Assembly (NCBI GenBank): GCA_947259395.1
Contig: CAMYMN010000001.1
Span: 62,001 to 126,000, forward strand
DNA: 64,000 bases
Reading direction: 5' to 3'
DNA from: an uncultured Gammaproteobacteria bacterium
GTDB lineage: Bacteria; Pseudomonadota; Gammaproteobacteria; Arenicellales; JAANXG01
Made by a program: the position numbers and the translations under genes
In this document: piece after piece, positions 56,847 through 64,000 of the stretch
Layout of the letters: every line of letters starts with the position of its first letter
How positions within the stretch are numbered: the stretch's first letter is position 1
The notes under the pieces: generated by a model
Told to the model about the DNA's origin: nothing
What the model saw: only the letters and a program-made list of their open reading frames with translations
The model's database searches: none

Positions 56847-56936
56847 CATCTTTAGAAACACAAACATATCGACAATAGGATATTCCCCAATTCCGTCTTT
56901 ATCGTTTCAATTACCCCCGGAACACGGTGCAGCGCT

Positions 56937-58322
56937 ATGAACTTTTTTCCTATTTTCCTGGATATTAAAGACCGGCCGTGCCTGGTAGTGGGTGGCGGAG
57001 ACGTTGCGGCGCGCAAAGTTACGCTGCTATGCAAGGCCGGCGGACAGGTAACGGTGATCGCGCCACGCCTGTGTGATCGCTTATCGACCCAATATCAGCG
57101 TGGCGAAATCAAACACCAGCAACGTGGCTTTGAGCCGGATGATGTTGCGGAAAACCTCATCATCATCGCCGCCACCGACGACGAGAAACTCAACCGGCGC
57201 GTGTCGGAATTGGCAAAGCAGCAGAACATCGCTGTAAACGTCGTCGACCAACCGGAGCTTTGCAGTTTCACCATGCCGTCGATTGTCGATCGCTCGCCGG
57301 TAGTGATCGCAGTGTCGACGGGCGGCGCCTCACCGGTCCTCGCCAGACTGTTGCGGGCACGATTAGAGACCCTGATTCCCGCTGCATACGGGCGCCTGGC
57401 AAAGCTGGTGGAAGGATTCCGGCGACAGGTCAAACAACGTTTCGCAACCACCGATGAACGCCGGCGCTTCTGGGAAGGCATATTGCAGGGCCCGATCGCC
57501 GAGATGCTGCTTGCCGGGCAGGAACCGGCAGCGCGCGCAGCACTGGAGCAGGCCGTGGCCCAGGCTCATGCCAGCGACGCGATCGGCGAAGTGTATCTGG
57601 TGGGCGCGGGCCCCGGTGACCCGGATCTTCTCACGTTTCGCGCCCTGCGCTTGATGCAGCAGGCGGATATTATTCTCTATGACCGCCTGGTGAGCCCGGA
57701 GATACTGGAACTCACGCGCCGAGATGCTGATCGCATCTATGTCGGCAAGGAACGCTCGAAACACGCGGTGCCGCAAGCGGAAATCAATGCTTTGCTGGTT
57801 GAACTAGCTAAACAAGGCAAACGGGTGCTGCGCTTGAAGGGGGGCGATCCATTCATATTTGGGCGTGGGGGCGAAGAGATCGATCGGTTAACGGATGAAG
57901 GCATTGCGTTCCAAGTCGTACCCGGGATCACCGCCGCCGCGGGATGTGCATCTTATGCCGGCATCCCGTTGACACACAGGGATTATTCCCAATCCTGCGT
58001 GTTTGTCACCGGTCACTTGAAAGACGATACCACCGATCTAAATTGGGATACGCTGACCCAACCGCAACAAACGGTGGTGATCTACATGAGCCTTGCGGGG
58101 CTGGAGATAATCTGCCGCGAGTTGATCCTTCACGGACTGCCTGAGGTGACGCCGGCGGCGTTGATCGAGCAAGGTACTACCCAGCAGCAACGGGTACTCA
58201 TCGGCGACCTCGGCACGCTTCCGGGGATAGTCAAGGCTGCCGGAGTTCGCGCACCAACCTTGGTCATCATCGGAAAGGTCGTAGAGCTGCACAAAAAGCT
58301 TTCTTGGTTTCATCCGGCGTAA
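56937..58322 (+). CDS. cysG: Siroheme synthase CysG
   Basis: CysG converts uroporphyrinogen III to siroheme for sulfite and nitrite reductases. The 461-residue trifunctional protein has the N-terminal precorrin-2 dehydrogenase/ferrochelatase domain (MNFFPIFLDIKDRPCLVVGGGDVAARK) and the C-terminal SAM-dependent uroporphyrinogen methyltransferase (VYLVGAGPGDPDLLTFRALR, RLKGGDPFIFGRGGEE, GITAAAGCASYAGIPLTHRD). Full length and intact. No assimilatory sulfite reductase or nitrite reductase gene is in the window. Confidence 0.96.
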   Translation: MNFFPIFLDIKDRPCLVVGGGDVAARKVTLLCKAGGQVTVIAPRLCDRLSTQYQRGEIKHQQRGFEPDDVAENLIIIAATDDEKLNRRVSELAKQQNIAVNVVDQPELCSFTMPSIVDRSPVVIAVSTGGASPVLARLLRARLETLIPAAYGRLAKLVEGFRRQVKQRFATTDERRRFWEGILQGPIAEMLLAGQEPAARAALEQAVAQAHASDAIGEVYLVGAGPGDPDLLTFRALRLMQQADIILYDRLVSPEILELTRRDADRIYVGKERSKHAVPQAEINALLVELAKQGKRVLRLKGGDPFIFGRGGEEIDRLTDEGIAFQVVPGITAAAGCASYAGIPLTHRDYSQSCVFVTGHLKDDTTDLNWDTLTQPQQTVVIYMSLAGLEIICRELILHGLPEVTPAALIEQGTTQQQRVLIGDLGTLPGIVKAAGVRAPTLVIIGKVVELHKKLSWFHPA

Positions 58323-58475
58323 ACAACTCAATGCCGCACTTTTGGATTGCGTGGTCCAGACCGAAATTTTGCGCTAAATTCTAAGCTTATTTGTGTGTTC
58401 TAAAATGCGGTTGTTGGCAGAGCGTAGGAAACGGTATGCTTCACCATCATCAATGTTGTTCATTGTATTAAATTC

Positions 58476-58494
58476 CAGACAACCATGTTGTCTG
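58476..58494. promoter_or_regulatory. Perfect 19-bp palindrome upstream of the DUF302 gene
   Basis: CAGACAACCATGTTGTCTG is an exact inverted repeat (8-bp arms, 3-bp centre) located just after a possible -10 (TATTAA) and 10 bp before the AGGAGG ribosome binding site. Position and symmetry fit a repressor operator; an mRNA hairpin is the alternative. Confidence 0.45.
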
Positions 58495-58517
58495 ATGTCA
58501 CCAGGAGGACGTAACTA

Positions 58518-59291
58518 GTGATTCGAAAAACACATGCCGGCATCTTTTTATTCGTCGCTGCATACATGTTGTCCTTATCGCCGGCGAATGCACAACAAAC
58601 CGAACAAAGTGGCGCCGCAGCGCCAGCCGGTGAACAAGCAGCCCCGGCGAAAAAACCAATGACGGTCGACGAGGAACTGATGCCCAGACCCGAACTGGGT
58701 GATAGATCCATTGATGTGTTATCCGAAGACGCGCAAAAAGTGCTGCGGGAACGTTATCTTGCAAACTCCACCCGGGTGATGCCGCCGGTGCCTGTGGCGC
58801 AGAAAAAGCAATGGTTTCAGCAGATGATGTCGATGAGCGCAATGTCGATGCGCGACTTGTTCAACATGATGACATCCAAGTTGAAAGTGGACGAGGGAAT
58901 TGCGTTTGACGATGTCATCGAGGCCATGGACCTCAAGGCCAATGACGTGAACTTCAAAAAAGTGGGACACAACAAATTCTGGAAGGACGTCTCGGCGATC
59001 AGCGGAATACCGGCGCTTAGAGTAGAGATACTGCAATATTGCGATGCCACGGTCGGCCGCCGAATGTTGGACTACAGTCCCGAGTTCGTGATCTTTATTC
59101 CGTGCCGTATCGCGGTGATGGAGGACGCTGGCGGCGATATCTGGCTGATGACCATGGATTGGGATGTCAGCTGGCTGGCGATGGCGTGGCACCCTGACTC
59201 CAAGCTCAACGACCAGTTGAAGAAAGACGCGGTTCGCATTCGCGACGCAATGGAGCAAATCATGCAAGCTGGCGCCAAGGGTGAGTGGTAA
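58518..59291 (+). CDS. Secreted DUF302-like protein
   Basis: This 257-residue protein starts with GTG, preceded by AGGAGG at 9 bp. A signal peptide (GIFLFVAAYMLSLSPANA) is followed by an Ala/Pro/Gln-rich linker and a C-terminal region with features of DUF302: VEILQYCDATVGRRMLDYSPEFVIFIPCRIAVMEDAGGDIWLMTMDWDVSW. The two cysteines (in QYCDA and IPCRI) are conserved-looking. The central part (about residues 80-130) is Met-rich (QQMMSMSAMSMRDLFNMM), which might bind metal. Function unknown; it is a probable periplasmic protein. Confidence 0.75.
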   Translation: MIRKTHAGIFLFVAAYMLSLSPANAQQTEQSGAAAPAGEQAAPAKKPMTVDEELMPRPELGDRSIDVLSEDAQKVLRERYLANSTRVMPPVPVAQKKQWFQQMMSMSAMSMRDLFNMMTSKLKVDEGIAFDDVIEAMDLKANDVNFKKVGHNKFWKDVSAISGIPALRVEILQYCDATVGRRMLDYSPEFVIFIPCRIAVMEDAGGDIWLMTMDWDVSWLAMAWHPDSKLNDQLKKDAVRIRDAMEQIMQAGAKGEW

Positions 59292-59295
59292 AAGC

Positions 59296-60018
59296 TTAGG
59301 TTAGTCCGTACACCGGAACACTGGCGCCGTGAATGGCCCGCGCGGCATCTGACGCGAGGAACAAAATCACTTGGGCAAGGGCCGCCGGTGCCACCCATTT
59401 ACTGTAGTCCGCATCCGGCATGTCTCGCCGATTTACGGGCGTATCGATGGTACCGGGCATGATGCAATTGATATGAATATTATCGTTACGGTATTCGGCG
59501 GCAAGACTTTCCGTCAATCGGGCCACCGCTGATTTTGACACGCTGTAAGGCGCCATCTTGCCCTTACCCTCGTTGGCCACTCGTGCCGCAATATTGACAA
59601 TCTTACCGCCGCTCGGCGTCAGCATGTGGGGAATCACCGCCCGACAGGTCAGAAACACAGACTTGGCATTGAGGTCCAACATAAAATCCCAGTCCTTGAT
59701 GTTGGTCTCGTGAACTCGCGGTCCCATGGTGAAGCCGCCGGCTATGTTGGCCAATACGTTGATGGCGCCAAACCGATCCTTCACGTCTCCCACCATGCCT
59801 GCTACGGATTCCTCATTGGTCAGATCCGCCTGTAGAGAAATCGACGATGACGCGGTGTCCAGACCAGAGAGCACACTGCCCAACAAGTCCTGGTTGATGT
59901 CGACGAGCGCAATGTTCGCCCCCGCAGCGGCAAAATGGCGCGCGACTTCTCCAGCCAAGGTACCGGCAGCGCCGGTCACGATCACTACTTTGCCTTCAAA
60001 ATTGAACACGATTTCCAT
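59296..60018 (-). CDS. Short-chain dehydrogenase/reductase (SDR)
   Basis: The start is placed at ATG 60018 (MEIVFNFEGKVVIVTGAAGT), preceded by AGGGGAG, giving 240 residues; the track's longer N-terminus has no family likeness. The NAD(P) motif TGAAGTLAGEVARHFAAAG, NVLANIAGG and the catalytic Tyr/Lys (YSVSKSA) are present, and the Ser position is replaced by Ala in IVNIAARVANEG. The loss of the catalytic serine may lower or change activity. The substrate is unknown. It converges with the DUF302 gene 4 bp away. Confidence 0.85.
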   Translation of the reverse strand: MEIVFNFEGKVVIVTGAAGTLAGEVARHFAAAGANIALVDINQDLLGSVLSGLDTASSSISLQADLTNEESVAGMVGDVKDRFGAINVLANIAGGFTMGPRVHETNIKDWDFMLDLNAKSVFLTCRAVIPHMLTPSGGKIVNIAARVANEGKGKMAPYSVSKSAVARLTESLAAEYRNDNIHINCIMPGTIDTPVNRRDMPDADYSKWVAPAALAQVILFLASDAARAIHGASVPVYGLT

Positions 60019-60026
60019 GCTCCCCT

Positions 60027-60260
60027 GTTTGCCGCGCCACAGGGTACCCCGACGGCCATGGCCCTGCCAAGCTGCCCTCGACAGCCTGGGATATTGCCCA
60101 TAAGGATGCGTCTTATTACCGCCGGTTATCGGATAAGTAGACACAAATACTCATCGAAGTTCGGCCCAAGCTCGCGACGTTGCAGAAGGCAAGCGAGCAC
60201 AGGCATAGCATCCAGGCGATCGTTGACTGGTTTGTCCATAAAACCAAAGAACTCTGTTAG
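60027..60260 (+). pseudogene. Possible degraded coding region in frame with the S24-like gene
   Basis: Between the SDR start and the S24-like gene, the plus-strand frame shared with the S24-like gene reads protein-like segments interrupted by TAG codons: KLPSTAWDIAHKDASYYRRL, a stop, then LIEVRPKLATLQKASEHRHS followed by IQAIVDWFVHKTKEL and a second stop 14 bp before the S24-like ATG. No start codon of normal type opens it. It may be the remnant of an N-terminal region or of a separate small gene; chance cannot be ruled out. Confidence 0.3.
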
Positions 60261-60272
60261 ACTTTATCCACT

Positions 60273-60581
60273 ATGAGTGGATGCGCGGGAAGTGAACCGT
60301 TTGCCTTACGCGTCCTCGGAGACAGTATGGAGCCGGAGTTCGCGGAGGGCGAGGTCATTATTATTGAACCCAGTGTGGTGGTTGAGGACGGGTGTTATGT
60401 CGTCGCCCTGCATGATGGAGAGTACTTGTTTCGCCAGCTGCGAATCGAACATAACCGTTGGTTTCTCAAACCACTCAACCAACAGTATGAAACTATGGAA
60501 ATCCCCGGTGTGAGCGCCATAAAGGGACGTATTATTTCGAAGTCCAACGGGCGCGGCCGGCAGCGCAAAAATTATCTGTAA
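60273..60581 (+). CDS. Stand-alone peptidase S24 / LexA-C-terminal-like domain protein
   Basis: This 102-residue protein consists only of the S24 fold: FALRVLGDSMEPEFAEGEVIIIEPS holds the Ser/Met of the catalytic serine site, and DGCYVVALHDGEYLFRQLRI aligns with the lysine region of LexA (TVKRL), where the catalytic Lys appears as Arg (LFRQL). There is no DNA-binding domain and no self-cleavage site. It may be a non-proteolytic sensor or partner protein. It lies 18 bp upstream of moaC, suggesting cotranscription. Confidence 0.8.
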   Translation: MSGCAGSEPFALRVLGDSMEPEFAEGEVIIIEPSVVVEDGCYVVALHDGEYLFRQLRIEHNRWFLKPLNQQYETMEIPGVSAIKGRIISKSNGRGRQRKNYL

Positions 60582-60599
60582 CCAGTAGTTGTCGACAAC

Positions 60600-61079
60600 A
60601 TGAGCCGACTCACACATCTCAATCAGTCCGGCGAAGCACATATGGTGGACGTCGGCGGCAAGGAAGTGTCCCACAGAATTGCCGTGGCCTGCGGCAAGAT
60701 ATTTATGCGAGCCGAGACCTTGGCGTTGATACAGGAAGGTGGACACAAGAAAGGCGACGTTCTGGCCACCGCGCGCATCGCCGGAATCATGGCGGCGAAA
60801 CGCACCGCCGACTTGGTACCGCTGTGTCACCCGATTCCGGTCACCAAGGCCGAGGTGGACCTGAGATTAGATCCGCAAACCAACTGTGTGCGGTGTCAGG
60901 CGCGTGTCGAAACACGCAGTCAAACCGGTGTGGAAATGGAGGCTTTGACAGCGGTGCAGATTGCCTTACTCACGGTCTACGATATGTGCAAAGCGGTGGA
61001 CCGCGGCATGACAATCACGGATATCCAGTTAATGGAAAAGTCGGGAGGACGGTCCGGAACTTGGGTTAGAGAAACATAA
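60600..61079 (+). CDS. moaC: Cyclic pyranopterin monophosphate synthase MoaC
   Basis: MoaC catalyses formation of cyclic pyranopterin monophosphate in molybdenum cofactor synthesis. The 159-residue protein has [40 protein letters not shown] and the C-terminal [28 protein letters not shown], all family hallmarks. moaA and moaE are not in the window, but moaD and mobA follow within 2 kb. Confidence 0.97.
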   Translation: MSRLTHLNQSGEAHMVDVGGKEVSHRIAVACGKIFMRAETLALIQEGGHKKGDVLATARIAGIMAAKRTADLVPLCHPIPVTKAEVDLRLDPQTNCVRCQARVETRSQTGVEMEALTAVQIALLTVYDMCKAVDRGMTITDIQLMEKSGGRSGTWVRET

Positions 61080-61111
61080 GAACAAGGCCAATGTTTAACG
61101 CAGCGAGAGTG

Positions 61112-61675
61112 TTATAAGGTCCTATACCCCAACCAGTGGGTAAAGCTATCCGCGTTGTCAGTGGAATCGTTGGTGTCGACACATCGCCAATTTTTGAACC
61201 ACGCCTTGAGCTCACCACCAACCAGCACATAGGCCCTCGGGAAGCTCGGTTTTTCCTTCAAAAAGTTATGATTGAAGGTCTTGAAAACGAGCAGACCTCC
61301 GGGTCTCAGTGTGCGCTTGAGCAATGGAATGCGCTCGCGATCCAGATATCTCATCACAACCATGACATCAAAACTATTCGCAGGCAGCGAAAGCTGCTCT
61401 AAATCGGCGACAAACAGCGTTACCTCAAGCCCGTTGTCGATGGCCTTTCGTTGGCAGTGGCGCAGTCCTTCAATGCTGCCGTCGACGCCGTAGCTGGTGT
61501 AACCGCTCTGCGCCAAGTACAGGGCGTTATCGCCGGTGCCACAGGCAACATCCAGCGACCGGCCCCTACCGGTTAATAGTTCTGCATGCTCGGCGAGCAA
61601 GGGGTCGGGGGTAAACGCCGGTGTATACGTCAGCGATGTATATTTGTTGTCCCAACGCTGGATGTCGGAGCGCAT
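61112..61675 (-). CDS. SAM-dependent class I methyltransferase
   Basis: This 187-residue protein has a Rossmann methyltransferase core: SLDVACGTGDNALYLAQSGY (motif I), YGVDGSIEGLRHC (motif II acidic residue), SFDVMVVMRYLDRERIPLLKRTLRPGGLLVF (motifs IV-VI). The C-terminus is short. It resembles TehB/UbiE-like small-molecule methyltransferases, and the substrate is unknown. It lies between moaC and moaD on the opposite strand to moaC. Confidence 0.85.
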   Translation of the reverse strand: MRSDIQRWDNKYTSLTYTPAFTPDPLLAEHAELLTGRGRSLDVACGTGDNALYLAQSGYTSYGVDGSIEGLRHCQRKAIDNGLEVTLFVADLEQLSLPANSFDVMVVMRYLDRERIPLLKRTLRPGGLLVFKTFNHNFLKEKPSFPRAYVLVGGELKAWFKNWRCVDTNDSTDNADSFTHWLGYRTL

Positions 61676-61861
61676 GGTCGAGGCAAAGTCTAAAATGGCA
61701 CGCTAAGAACGAAAGGCCGACTCTCTAATGTACGCAACTGAAAGACTCGCACCAAGCACCGTGTGATAGGCAATAGCACGATATCTATCCACGTCGCAGG
61801 GTCTCCGGCCTTGGCTCGTGAGCGCGGTCGACGCGGCGAGTCGATCCGCTCGCCATGATGC

Positions 61862-61890
61862 GCGAGCCTCGATGCAATATGCAAGTTAAC
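61862..61890. repeat. Lone terminus of the MITE-like family next to moaD (E)
   Basis: On the minus strand GGTTAACTTGCATATTGCAT matches the outer end of elements A-D, and the moaD TAA lies inside it. A partner terminus was not found in the 210-bp gene-free stretch 61676-61885; that stretch holds only an unrelated hairpin (GGCGAG / CTCGCC). It is a solo or decayed copy. Confidence 0.5.
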
Positions 61891-62119
61891 CGCCGGTAAC
61901 CGGCGGGAAAAACGCGACTTCGTCCCCGTCAGCTACCTTGGTGTCGGGTTTTACATAATCCATGTTCACAGCGGCCATGACGTTGTCGGGTAAGCCGCTG
62001 TCACCGGCGATGGTGTTCCACACGTCGTTGACCGTGTGCCCTTCAGCGACCTCAACGTCCTGGTCGGTAAAACCCAGGCGTTCACGCAGACTGGCAAACA
62101 ATTTCACCTTGATCTTCAT
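61886..62119 (-). CDS. moaD: Molybdopterin synthase sulfur-carrier subunit MoaD
   Basis: MoaD carries the thiocarboxylate sulfur for molybdopterin synthase. The 77-residue ubiquitin-like protein has the typical MKIKVKLFASLRERLG start and ends in the essential di-glycine (FFPPVTGG). MoaE, its partner, is not in the window. The stop codon lies within a terminus of the repeat family, and the repeat ends exactly at the di-glycine, so the essential C-terminus is preserved. Confidence 0.95.
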   Translation of the reverse strand: MKIKVKLFASLRERLGFTDQDVEVAEGHTVNDVWNTIAGDSGLPDNVMAAVNMDYVKPDTKVADGDEVAFFPPVTGG

Positions 62120-62233
62120 GGCTACAGTTTACGTGTTTTGACGCGGATTTTCATCGCGTCCAGGGCCAACTTTTGTTAGCTTAACGTCAATGGAAATATG
62201 CGCTGAGAATTAGGGCTTCCGCCGATATTGACA

Positions 62234-62836
62234 ATGATTTACCCCAGACACGAGATCACCGGCGTCATTCTCGCCGGCGGCCGGGCCCGGCGCATGGGCG
62301 GCGTGGATAAGGGACTGACCGTCCTTGCCGGAAGACCCATGCTGCAGCACGTTCTTGCGGCGCTGCAGCCGCAAGTCGTCAAAGTCATTATCAACGCCAA
62401 CCGAAACCTCGACACGTACCGCGAGTTTGGTTGCGATGTGGTCAGCGACGTGGTCGGCGATTATTCCGGCCCATTGGCCGGCATGGCAAGTGGCATGCAA
62501 TCCGCGATCACACCTTACGTCGTCACGGTACCATGCGATTCGCCGCTGATTGCCGACGATCTGGTCGTGCGCCTGTATCGCACGCTCCAGGAACACGACG
62601 CAGAGGTTTGCGTGGTTCACGATGGCGAACGCACCCATCCAGTATTTTTGATGTTGCGTCGCGATCTCCTCGACAGCATGCTCGCTTTCTTGGATGCCGG
62701 GGAAAGGAAGATCGACAAGTGGTTTGCGCAACATCGACTCGCGATCTGTGATTTCTCCGATCAACCCGAGACGTTCATGAATGTGAACCACCCGCAGGAA
62801 TTGGAAGCGTTGGAAGAATCCGTGACAAACCGGTGA
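62234..62836 (+). CDS. mobA: Molybdenum cofactor guanylyltransferase MobA
   Basis: MobA attaches GMP to molybdopterin, making the MGD form used by the DMSO-reductase family. I start at ATG 62234 (200 residues); TTG 62228 is the alternative. Motifs: GVILAGGRARRMGGVDKGL, DYSGPLAGMASGM and VTVPCDSPLI, and the C-terminal FMNVNHPQELEALE. It overlaps the next gene by 4 bp. It diverges from moaD with a 114-bp spacer. Confidence 0.95.
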   Translation: MIYPRHEITGVILAGGRARRMGGVDKGLTVLAGRPMLQHVLAALQPQVVKVIINANRNLDTYREFGCDVVSDVVGDYSGPLAGMASGMQSAITPYVVTVPCDSPLIADDLVVRLYRTLQEHDAEVCVVHDGERTHPVFLMLRRDLLDSMLAFLDAGERKIDKWFAQHRLAICDFSDQPETFMNVNHPQELEALEESVTNR

Positions 62837-63618
62837 TTGAAGCTATGGAACGAGCGCTGACCCCGCCGCCGCTTTATGACCTGGTGGTGGTTGACAAGAC
62901 CGACAGTGCACGGGCCCACGCGGAACGTCTCGCGGCACAAGGCGCGGACGAAGGCACCTTGGTGTGGGCGAAATCCCAAACCGAAGGATTAGGAAGGAAC
63001 AATCGCTATTGGATGTCGGGCTACCAAAACCTGCATCTCGGCTTGGTCCTGAAACCAGAACAAGCCTTCGATATCGCCTGTCAGGTGAGTCTCGTGGCAA
63101 CCATCTGCACCGCCATGGCAATTTCCGAACAGGCCGAGCCCATGGTTGAGTTGCGCTACCGCTGGCCGAACGATGTATTACTGAATCGGGGGAAAGTGGC
63201 GGGTATCACCCTCAGCGGCAGTCTAGGCAGCAGTGATGTGCCGGAATGGATGGTGCTCGGCGTGAACGTCAACGTGTTCGCTAATCCAAACAGTCTCGGA
63301 TTCGATTCCGCCAGCATGCGCGGCGAGGGCTTAGAAACTCATGACCGGGTGCAACTGGCGGAAACATTCTGCCGGCAATTCCTGTCCTGGGTTAATCGTT
63401 GGGCTGACGATGGCTTCGCACCAATCCGTAAGGCCTGGCTGATTCGGGCGCAAGGCGATCCATTGCTGCAAACAATCAGATTGGCAGATACCGAGATTAC
63501 CGGCACCTTTGATGATGTGGACGAACAAGGAACGATCACGTTACAAACCGACGAACACAACAAGCGCAGCGTCACTTTGGCCGCGTTCTTCCAACCTGAT
63601 TTTGTTACGTCTGGATGA
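62833..63618 (+). CDS. Biotin/lipoate protein ligase family protein (BirA-like catalytic domain)
   Basis: The 261-residue protein has a BPL/LplA fold: VDKTDSARAHAERLAAQG, TEGLGRNNRYWMSGYQNLHLGLVL, YRWPNDVLLNRGKVAGITL and LGVNVNVFANP. In BirA the corresponding motifs are GRGRRGR and KWPND...KVAGIL; here the first is degenerate (GRNNRY), so biotinylation may be replaced by another acyl or cofactor reaction. There is no HTH repressor domain. It is coupled to mobA by a 4-bp overlap, suggesting a role tied to a molybdoenzyme rather than acetyl-CoA carboxylase; that is inference. Confidence 0.78.
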   Translation: MIEAMERALTPPPLYDLVVVDKTDSARAHAERLAAQGADEGTLVWAKSQTEGLGRNNRYWMSGYQNLHLGLVLKPEQAFDIACQVSLVATICTAMAISEQAEPMVELRYRWPNDVLLNRGKVAGITLSGSLGSSDVPEWMVLGVNVNVFANPNSLGFDSASMRGEGLETHDRVQLAETFCRQFLSWVNRWADDGFAPIRKAWLIRAQGDPLLQTIRLADTEITGTFDDVDEQGTITLQTDEHNKRSVTLAAFFQPDFVTSG

Positions 63619-63756
63619 TTCTCGGAACAGAATCTCTTGGGACGATAGGGAAACAGCCTGAATTGTCGATCAATGGTTCAATTTGTCCAGTTTCAAGCAG
63701 ACTACACCGTTGCTAGACTAACAATATCTCAACCAATACCACGCCAATTTACTTGA

Positions 63757-64000
63757 TGAGCAAAAACAAGCCGCGCGGCATTAATCGCCGCGGTTTCGTA
63801 AAATTTTGTATGACCGCCCTCGCAGTCAGCACACAGCGCGCGGCCTTCGCGCGGCCACAAGAAGAATTAAAGACGTATCAGCGCTCGTTGTTGATCGACG
63901 ACACGCAACGCCCGGTGCGCGCTTCGGACTTGGTGGTCGGCGAGAACTACATTTTTCATTACCCCTATGTGACCACGCCGTGCTTTCTTCTCAATCTGGG
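63757..64000 (+). CDS. Tat-exported protein, N-terminal part (cut by window edge), possibly Rieske-type
   Basis: This reading frame starts at ATG 63757 (or TTG 63754) and is open to the end of the window, so it is absent from the ORF track. The first 81 residues include a twin-arginine signal (INRRGFVKFCMTALAVSTQR followed by AAFA) and the start of a mature domain (LVVGENYIFHYPYVTTPCFL). The latter pattern, a secreted domain opening with a GENY/tPcFL stretch, occurs in Rieske 2Fe-2S proteins; the cluster ligands would lie beyond the window, so the assignment is tentative. Confidence 0.55.

Noticed and set aside
54303-60272. Recoding of TAG as a sense codon, suggested by in-frame ORFs after the moxR TAG and across TAG codons before the S24 gene
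   Set aside because: TAG is an ordinary stop for secA, lpxC and pilD in this window, and a shared frame occurs by chance in one of three cases.
61690-61884. Minus-strand ORF of 64 codons between the methyltransferase and moaD
   Set aside because: It has no ribosome binding site, reads into a repeat terminus and has no protein-like pattern.

Overview
The window looks like chromosomal DNA of a Gram-negative gammaproteobacterium. It carries lpxC, an mDAP-type MurE, type IV pilus genes, outer-membrane proteins, and two gene orders typical of Gammaproteobacteria: mraZ-to-lpxC (the dcw cluster) and rsmI-lpoA-yraN-diaA-dolP. Base composition is moderately GC-rich and fairly even. Nothing in the sequence allows a genus call. 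No phage, insertion sequence with transposase, CRISPR array, rRNA or tRNA gene was seen.

Layout. (1) 1-3600, plus strand: the end of pilB, then pilC, pilD and coaE. (2) 3597-10087, minus strand: a Nudix/ThiE-like fusion, argJ, secA and a LytM (M23) peptidase; a DciA-like gene lies on the plus strand at 10130-10585. (3) 10686-29224, minus strand: the complete division and cell-wall cluster, mraZ-rsmH-ftsL-ftsI-murE-murF-mraY-murD-ftsW-murG-murC-murB-ddlB-ftsQ-ftsA-ftsZ-lpxC, headed by a good sigma70 promoter and a three-box MraZ operator. (4) 29545-29961, minus strand: RNase P RNA, then rsmI. (5) 30902-36319, plus strand: lpoA, yraN, diaA, dolP, rfaE2-like and an FAD-linked oxidase. (6) 36545-48216, accessory mixture: a transpeptidase with a macrodomain protein, an RND efflux pump with its adaptor, rppH, a HAD phosphatase, a LysR regulator and a PilT/PilU-type ATPase. 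(7) 47701-56706: a periplasmic SCP2-like protein and FadL porin, a Sel1 protein, an RpfC-like hybrid kinase, and a MoxR/VWA-metallopeptidase operon diverging from a 2Fe-2S reductase-like gene. (8) 56937-64000: cysG, a DUF302 protein, an SDR, an S24-like domain protein, moaC, moaD and mobA, a biotin-ligase-like gene, and the start of a Tat-exported protein.

The main non-coding signal is a family of roughly 260-350 bp modular elements with imperfect terminal inverted repeats (consensus TTAACCCGCATATTGCACC). Four two-ended copies lie at 4538-4796, 6025-6299, 36278-36540 and 38329-38679, with one lone end at about 61890. They contain no transposase, are built from shared hairpin and palindrome modules, and sit so tightly against genes that they supply the stop codons of argJ, secA and moaD, the first codons of the Nudix gene and the C-terminal tail of the FAD-linked oxidase. 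One copy is interrupted by a second repeat type that also lies between ftsZ and ftsA. I regard this MITE-like family as the best candidate for something undescribed. The next most interesting items are the MoxR/VWA operon and an orphan RpfC-like sensor kinase beside a fatty-acid porin.
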